The translations under genes were made by a program, and so were the position numbers. This document shows positions 61,310-64,000 of a stretch of DNA of 64,000 bases, in pieces (positions within the stretch are counted from its first letter, which is position 1; the number at the start of each line of letters is the position of its first letter). The notes beneath the pieces were generated by a model that saw nothing but the letters and a program-made list of their open reading frames with translations, did no database searches and was not told where the DNA came from. This DNA comes from Drosophila miranda (lineage: Eukaryota > Arthropoda > Insecta > Diptera > Drosophilidae). The DNA lies in contig NC_046676.1 of assembly GCF_003369915.1 (NCBI RefSeq), positions 10,522,001 through 10,586,000 of the forward strand, read 5' to 3'.

Positions 61310-64000
61310 CAGTGTCTCAACGGAGAATCTTTTGATAAAATCGTTTAAAACCGGCAGTGTCTCTATGGAGAATCTTTTGATAAAATCGTTTAAAAACATG
61401 CAGTGTCTCATTTGAGAATCTTTTGATAAAATTGTTTAAAAACATGCAGTGTCTCATTTGAGAATCTTTTGATAAAATCGTTTAAAACCTGCAGTGTCTC
61501 TATGGAGAATCTTTTGATAAAATCGTTTAAAAACATGCAGTATCTCAATGGAGAATCTTTTCATAAAATCGTTTAAAACCTGCAGTGTCTCTATGGAGAA
61601 TCTTTTGATAAAATCGTTTAAAAACATGCAGTATCTCAATGGAGAATCTTTTGATAAAATCGTTTAAAAACATGCAGTGTCTCATTTGAGAATCTTTTGA
61701 TAAAATTGTTTAAAACCTGCAGTGTCTCTATGGAGAATCTTTTGATAAAATCGTTTAAAAACATGCAGTATCTCAATGAAGAATCTTTTCATAAAATCGT
61801 TTAAAACCTGCAGTGTCTCTATGGAGAATCTTTTGATAAAATCGTTTAAAAACATGCAGTATCTCAATGGAGAATCTTTTGATAAAATCGTTTAAAAACA
61901 TGCAGTGTCTCTATGGAGAATCTTTTGATAAAATCGTTTAAAATTTACAGTGTCTCTATGGAGAATCTTTTGATAAAATCGTTTAAAAACATGCAGTGTC
62001 TCATTTGAGAATCTTTTGATAAAATCGTTTAAAACCTGCAGTGTCTCTATGGAGAATCTTTTGATAAAATCGTTTAAAAACATGCAGTGTCTCAATGGAG
62101 AATCTTTTGATAAAATCGTTTAAAAACATGCAGTGTCTCAGTGGAGAATCTTTTGATAAAATCGTTTAAAACCTGCAGTGTATCTATGGAGAATCTTTTG
62201 AAAAAATCGTTTAAAAACATGCAGTGTCTCTATGGAGAATCTTTTGATAAAATCGTTTAAAACATGCAGTGTCTCAATGGAGAATCTTTTGATAAAATCG
62301 TTTAAAACCTGCAGTGTCTCTATGGAGAATCTTTTGATAAAATCGTTCAAAAACATGCAGTGTCTCAATGGAGAATCTTTTGATAAAATCGTTTAAAAAC
62401 ATGCAGTGTCTCATTTGAAAATCTTTTGATAAAATCGTTTAAAAACATGCAGTGTCTCATTTGAGAATCTTTTGATAAAATCGTTTAAAACCTGCAGTGT
62501 CTCTATGGAGAATCTTTTGATAAAATCGTTTAAAAACCTGCAGTGTCTCAATGGAGAATCTTTTGATAAAATCGTTTAAAAACATGCAGTGTCTCATTTG
62601 AGAATCTTTTGATAAAATTGTTTAAAAACATGCAGTGTCTCATTTGAGAATCTTTTGATAAAATCGTTTAAAACCTGCAGTGTCTCTATGGAGAATCTTT
62701 TGATAAAATCGTTTAAAAACATGCAGTGTCTCATTTGAAAATCTTTTGATAAAATCGTTTAAAAACATGCAGTGTCTCATTTGAGAATCTTTTGATAAAA
62801 TCGCTTAAAACCTGCAGTGTCTCTATGGAGAATCTTTTGAAAAAATCGTTTAAAAACATGCAGTGTCTCTATGGAGAATCTTTTGATAAAATCGTTTAAA
62901 AACATGCAGTATCTCAATGGAGAATCTTTTGATAAAATCGTTTAAAAACATGCAGTGTCTCTATGGAGAATCTTTTGATAAAATCGTTTAAAATTTACAG
63001 TGTCTCTATGGAGAATCTTTTGATAAAATCGTTTAAAAACATGCAGTGTCTCAATGGAGAATCTTTTGATAAAATCGTTTAAAACCTGCAGTGTCTCTAT
63101 GGAGAATCTTTTGATAAAATCGTTTAAAAACATGCAGTGTCTCAATGGAGAATCTTTTGATAAAATCGTTTAAAAACATGCAGTGTCTCAATGGAGAATC
63201 TTTTGATAAAATCGTTTAAAACCTGCAGTGTCTCTATGGAGAATCTTTTGATAAAATCGTTTAAAAACATGCAGTGTCTCAATGGAGAATCTTTTGATAA
63301 AATCGTTTAAAAACATGCAGTGTCTCATTTGAGAATCTTTTGATAAAATCGTTTAAAACCTGCAGTGTCTCTATGGAGAATCTTTTGATAAAATCGTTAA
63401 AAAACCTGCAGTGTCTCATTTGAGAATCTTTTGATAAAATTGTTTAAAAACATGCAGTGTCTCATTTGAGAATCTTTTGATAAAATTGTTTAAAAACATG
63501 CAGTGTCTCATTTGAGAATCTTTTGATAAAATCGTTTAAAACCTGCAGTGTCTCTATGGAGAATCTTTTGATAAAATCGTTAAAAAACCTGCAGTGTCTC
63601 AATGGAGAATCTTTTGATAAAATCGTTTAAAAACATGCAGTGTCTCATTTGAGAATCTTTTGATAAAATTGTTTAAAAACATGCAGTGTCTCATTTGAGA
63701 ATCTCTTGATAAAATCGTTTAAAACCTGCAGTGTCTCTATGGAGAATCTTTTGATAAAATCGTTTAAAAACATGCAGTGTCTCATTTGAAAATCTTTTGA
63801 TAAAATCGTTTAAAAACATGCAGTGTCTCATTTGAGAATCTTTTGATAAAATCGTTTAAAACCTGCAGTGTCTCTATGGAGAATCTTTTGAAAAAATCGT
63901 TTAAAAACATGCAGTGTCTCTATGGAGAATCTTTTGATAAAATCGTTTAAAAACCTGCAGTGTATCTATGGAGTATCTTTTGAAAAAATCGTTTAAAAAC
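61310..64000. repeat. Satellite 2: 45/46-bp array with higher-order repeats
   Basis: About 59 head-to-tail copies of GCAGTGTCTC(A/T)ATGGAGAATC-TTTTGATAAAATCGTTTAAAA fill the end of the window and continue beyond it. Units ending AAAACCTG are 45 bp and units ending AAAAACATG are 46 bp. Subtypes (CTCATTTGAG, CTCTATGGAG, CTCAATGGAG) recur in fixed order. Marker variants recur about 1050 bp apart (ATTTACAG at about 61947 and 62995; TTTGAAAATC at about 62736 and 63786), and near the left end a 228-bp block repeats (61454 and 61682). No coding function is credible. Confidence 0.97.

Noticed and set aside
61454-63145. Minus-strand frames in the satellite with a 15-residue repeat (LNDFIKRFSIETLQV)
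   Set aside because: A 45-bp unit divisible by three without stops opens a frame automatically; 46-bp units break the frame, and there is no start context or domain.

Overview
The window is animal nuclear DNA from a Drosophila-type fly. Genes have short introns of about 60 bp with GT-AG ends, long CAG-rich glutamine tracts, Drosophila core-promoter motifs (DRE, TATA, E-box-type) and recognisable fly genes. Protein lengths rebuilt from the exons sit close to what I recall for D. melanogaster: Asx 1780 aa here (about 1670), Cpsf160 1451 (about 1455), Vir 1849 (about 1854) and PTP-ER 1385 (about 1377). Asx, Cpsf160, Lobe and Cpr51A are 51A genes and virilizer is a 59D gene in D. melanogaster, both on chromosome arm 2R (Muller element C). 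Their adjacency here suggests another species with a rearranged element C, possibly of the obscura group. The species call is inference.

Layout. 1-0.6 kb: 3' end of a sugar transporter (+). 0.6-7.2 kb: mostly non-coding. 7.3-10.0 kb: a cuticle protein gene (Cpr51A-like, +) whose long intron holds a complete four-exon WAP-domain gene on the opposite strand. 11.8-18.1 kb: Additional sex combs (-). 18.2-21.9 kb: non-coding. 21.9-26.5 kb: Cpsf160 (+). 27.7-42.4 kb: Lobe/PRAS40 (-), with a 12.8 kb first intron. 45.0-50.8 kb: virilizer (+). 51.0-51.8 kb: 5-formyl-THF cyclo-ligase (-). 52.1-53.3 kb: two tandem IF1-type ATPase-inhibitor genes (-). 53.7-54.6 kb: an unrecognised 300-aa gene (+). 55.1-59.4 kb: PTP-ER (+). 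60.8-64.0 kb: two abutting satellites, the second a 45/46-bp array with higher-order structure that runs off the window.

A pair of about 1.1 kb inverted repeats (40410-41531 and 43441-44554) brackets the promoter and first coding exon of Lobe. It lies exactly where the 51A-type block meets the 59D-type block, so this is the best candidate for a rearrangement junction. The arms are mosaic: almost identical over one half and clearly diverged over the other, as expected after gene conversion.

The genes do not form one pathway. They cover Polycomb-type chromatin control (Asx), mRNA 3'-end formation (Cpsf160), TOR/Akt signalling (Lobe), m6A and sex-specific splicing (Vir), folate metabolism, control of mitochondrial ATP synthase, and ERK dephosphorylation (PTP-ER). 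I found no tRNA, rRNA or CRISPR array and no intact transposon with coding capacity.
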